Source: Faecalibacillus intestinalis (GTDB lineage Bacteria; Bacillota_I; Bacilli_A; Erysipelotrichales; Coprobacillaceae). From it: a DNA stretch of 64,000 nucleotides. Location of the stretch: positions 1 through 64,000 of the forward strand of contig NZ_PYLQ01000012.1 of the NCBI RefSeq assembly GCF_003024685.1, in the 5' to 3' direction. The notes below the pieces were generated by a model. That model saw nothing but the letters and a program-made list of their open reading frames with translations. It did not search any database and was not told the origin of the DNA. A program made the translations under genes and the position numbers. Positions within the stretch are counted from its first letter, which is position 1. Each line of letters begins with the position of its first letter. Below are positions 60,481 through 64,000 of this stretch, in pieces.

Positions 60481-60552
60481 CAAGTATAAGTGACCCCTCT
60501 CCCAAAAATTCACTTATACGCAAAGGAGGAACGCGTGTTCCTTTTTTTGTGC
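60480..60552 (+). ncRNA. Candidate small RNA with C-rich loop
   Basis: Downstream of TATAAT (about 60470), a perfect 10-bp stem GTATAAGTGA/TCACTTATAC (60484-60493, 60510-60519) displays the loop CCCCTCTCCCAAAAAT. A terminator AGGAAC/GTTCCT plus seven T follows (to 60548). C-rich loops in Firmicutes sRNAs pair with ribosome-binding sites. No family is recognised, and the -35 box is weak. Confidence 0.5.
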
Positions 60553-60571
60553 AAAAATAATTAATTTATTA

Positions 60572-60600
60572 TTGCAATAAATATTTAATATTGTTAGAAT
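60572..60600 (+). promoter_or_regulatory. pyrG promoter
   Basis: TTGCAA (60572-60577), 17 bases, TAGAAT (60595-60600) with a TGn extension. The initiation region seven bases later is GGGC (60607-60610). Confidence 0.75.
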
Positions 60601-60606
60601 AAGAAA

Positions 60607-60648
60607 GGGCAATACAGTGTCTTCCATAGGAAGGCACTTTTTATTTTT
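60607..60648 (+). promoter_or_regulatory. pyrG attenuator (CTP-sensing reiterative initiation)
   Basis: The transcript would begin GGGC and soon meet a terminator, stem AGTGTCTTCC/GGAAGGCACT (60616-60638) with an ATA loop and a T-run. In Bacillus and Lactococcus, low CTP makes polymerase add extra G at GGG before C; the G-rich 5' end then pairs with the pyrimidine-rich stem and prevents termination. All needed parts are visible here. Confidence 0.72.
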
Positions 60649-60669
60649 ATAGATACTAGAGGAGGATAG

Positions 60670-62277
<1,608 letters not shown>

Positions 62278-62278
62278 A

Positions 62279-62308
62279 AAAGCAATATCGAAAGATATTG
62301 TTTTCTTA
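62279..62308 (+). terminator. pyrG terminator
   Basis: Stem GCAATATC/GATATTGT with GAAA loop, then TTTTC. Confidence 0.8.
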
Positions 62309-62311
62309 TAC

Positions 62312-62342
62312 AAAAAAGGAGATTGTCGAGGCAATCTCCAAA
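62312..62342 (-). terminator. glnS terminator
   Basis: On the minus strand GGAGATTG/CAATCTCC with a 6-7-base loop, followed by TTTTTTG. Confidence 0.85.
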
Positions 62343-62345
62343 TTT

Positions 62346-64000
62346 TTATTTCTTAGGTAATTTAAATGAGCTCTTTAATGAAACGACTCTATTAAATACA
62401 AAATGATCATCTGTAGAATCTTTGGTATCAATACAGAAATATCCATTTCTTACAAATTGGAATGAATCACCAGGTTTATATTTTTCAATAGCTGGTTCAA
62501 CATAACAATCTTCAATAACAGTTAATGAATTAGGATTTAAATTTAAAGATCCATCTTCATTATAAACACCTTTTTCTTCATCAACTAAGTTTTCATATAA
62601 ACGTGCTGTTACTTTCTTACAATGATGAACAGGAACCCAATGAATTGTACCTTTTACTTTTCTACCAGTAAATCCTGTACCGTTTTTAGTAATAGGATCA
62701 TAAGTACAATGAACAACAGTTACTTTTCCATTTTCATCTTTTTCAAAATCAACACATTTAACGAAATAAGCATTCATTAAACGAACTTCATTTCCTGGGA
62801 ACAATCTAAAATATTTTTTAGGTGGTTCTTCCATAAAGTCATCACGATCAATCCATAATTCTCTTTCAAATGGTACTTTTTCATAACCTAAATCAGGATT
62901 TTCCATGTTGACCATCGCATCTAAATATTCAACTTGTCCTTCGGGATAGTTATCAATTACTAATTTAATAGGATCTAAAACAGCCATCACACGAGGTGCT
63001 TTAGGTTTTAAATCATTACGAATACAATATTCTAACATCGCATAATCATTTGATGAGTTACTTTTTGTAACACCGACTAATTCCATAAAAGATTTAATTG
63101 ATTCAGGTGTAAATCCTCTACGTCTTAAAGCAGCGATTGTGACTAGTCGAGGATCATCCCAACCATCAACAATACCTTCATCTACTAAACGTTTAATATA
63201 ACGTTTTCCTGTAATAACGTTTGTTAGATAAAGTTTTGCAAATTCAATTTGTTTTGGTGGATGTTCATAACCAATTTCTTGAACGACCCAATCATATAAA
63301 GGACGATGATCTTCAAATTCAAGAGTACAAATTGAATGAGTAATTCCTTCAATGGCATCTTCAATTGGATGCGCAAAGTCATACATTGGATAAATACACC
63401 ATTTATCTCCTGTATTATGGTGTGTCATTCTGGCAACACGATAAATAATAGGATCACGCATATTGATATTTGATGAAGCCATATCAATTTTAGCTCTTAA
63501 TACTTTTGATCCATCTTCAAATTCACCATTTTTCATTCTTTCGAATAAATCTAAGTTTTCTTCGATTGAACGATTACGATATGGAGAATCTTTACCAGGT
63601 TCTGTTAAAGTACCACGGTATTCTCTAATTTGTTCAGGACTTAAATCACAAACATAAGCTTTTCCTTTTTTGATTAAAAGAACAGCAGCTTCATACATTT
63701 GATCAAAATAGTTTGAAGCAAATTTGATATCACCATCATATTTAGCACCTAACCATTCTACATCTGAAACAATACTTTCGACGAATTCTGTTTTTTCTTT
63801 CATTGGATTTGTATCATCGAAACGTAAATTGAATGTTCCATTATATTTTTTAGCTAATCCATAATTTAATAAGATTGATTTAGCATGACCAATGTGTAAA
63901 TAACCATTTGGTTCAGGAGGAAAACGTGTTGCAATTTTTGTATATTTTCCTTCCGCTAAATCTTGATCTATAATTTTTTCAATAAAATTTTTACTTACTA
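62346..64000 (-). CDS. glnS: Glutaminyl-tRNA synthetase (5' end outside the window)
   Basis: About 550 residues are visible. The frame stays open past the ATG at 63803 to the window edge, and the HIGH motif [21 protein letters not shown] lies in that upstream part, so the true start is beyond 64000, probably only a few codons away. Other features: [20 protein letters not shown], a KMSKS-equivalent near [17 protein letters not shown], and the C-terminal anticodon-binding beta-barrels. GlnRS is uncommon in Firmicutes, which usually amidate Glu-tRNA(Gln). Confidence 0.93.
   Translation of the reverse strand, partial: VSKNFIEKIIDQDLAEGKYTKIATRFPPEPNGYLHIGHAKSILLNYGLAKKYNGTFNLRFDDTNPMKEKTEFVESIVSDVEWLGAKYDGDIKFASNYFDQMYEAAVLLIKKGKAYVCDLSPEQIREYRGTLTEPGKDSPYRNRSIEENLDLFERMKNGEFEDGSKVLRAKIDMASSNINMRDPIIYRVARMTHHNTGDKWCIYPMYDFAHPIEDAIEGITHSICTLEFEDHRPLYDWVVQEIGYEHPPKQIEFAKLYLTNVITGKRYIKRLVDEGIVDGWDDPRLVTIAALRRRGFTPESIKSFMELVGVTKSNSSNDYAMLEYCIRNDLKPKAPRVMAVLDPIKLVIDNYPEGQVEYLDAMVNMENPDLGYEKVPFERELWIDRDDFMEEPPKKYFRLFPGNEVRLMNAYFVKCVDFEKDENGKVTVVHCTYDPITKNGTGFTGRKVKGTIHWVPVHHCKKVTARLYENLVDEEKGVYNEDGSLNLNPNSLTVIEDCYVEPAIEKYKPGDSFQFVRNGYFCIDTKDSTDDHFVFNRVVSLKSSFKLPKK

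Overview
The window comes from a low-GC, spore-forming Firmicute. The spore genes yabP, yabQ, cwlJ and gerQ, a glgC-glgD-glgA glycogen operon, adhE, AT-rich codon use and GGAGG-type ribosome sites fit a gut Erysipelotrichia or Coprobacillaceae-like bacterium. That placement is inference from gene content, not a measured phylogeny.

Layout. 1-12 kb: a fructose-6-phosphate-aldolase-like gene, a YtrA-type GntR/ABC operon, an acetyltransferase, the threonine block (hom-asd leftward, thrC-thrB rightward), a small hydrolase operon and a PadR-DUF1700-DUF4097-PspC envelope module. 12-12.9 kb: rplM-rpsI with an L13-type leader. 12.95-25.2 kb: an accessory region beginning at the 3' end of rpsI. It holds a ToxN/AbiQ type III toxin with its RNA antitoxin, an integrase remnant, three copies of a small-RNA cassette (one with an intact 28-residue toxin ORF, one with a broken toxin, one with none), a DUF4143 ATPase, a MerR/SDR pair, a LevR-like regulator with a beta-glucoside PTS operon, and decayed genes. 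25-37.7 kb: many small regulator/target pairs (ArsR-SdpI, TetR, HxlR, LytTR with an ABC exporter), rarA and an FMN alpha-hydroxyacid oxidase. 37.7-64 kb: mostly core genes: a YheO regulator, pyrophosphatase, rqcP-yabP-yabQ-divIC, ung, folC, spore germination genes, glycogen synthesis, the T-box-controlled cysS-mrnC-rlmB-sigH-rpmG-secE-nusG block, a TnpB remnant, adhE, pyrG and glnS, which runs off the right edge.

Three regulatory systems stand out. (1) The hom leader encodes a 13-residue Thr/Ile-rich peptide followed by three mutually exclusive pairings ending in a terminator, i.e. a classical ribosome-stalling attenuator. (2) The small-RNA cassettes share promoter and terminator but carry different apical loops. 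Where a toxin gene is present, the loop is complementary to that toxin's own start region, in a par/Fst-like convergent layout. (3) A ToxN-type toxin sits behind a promoter, an approximately 90-nt structured RNA and a terminator. Other RNA-level controls are a Cys T-box, a pyrG leader suited to CTP-dependent reiterative initiation, and a candidate C-rich-loop sRNA.
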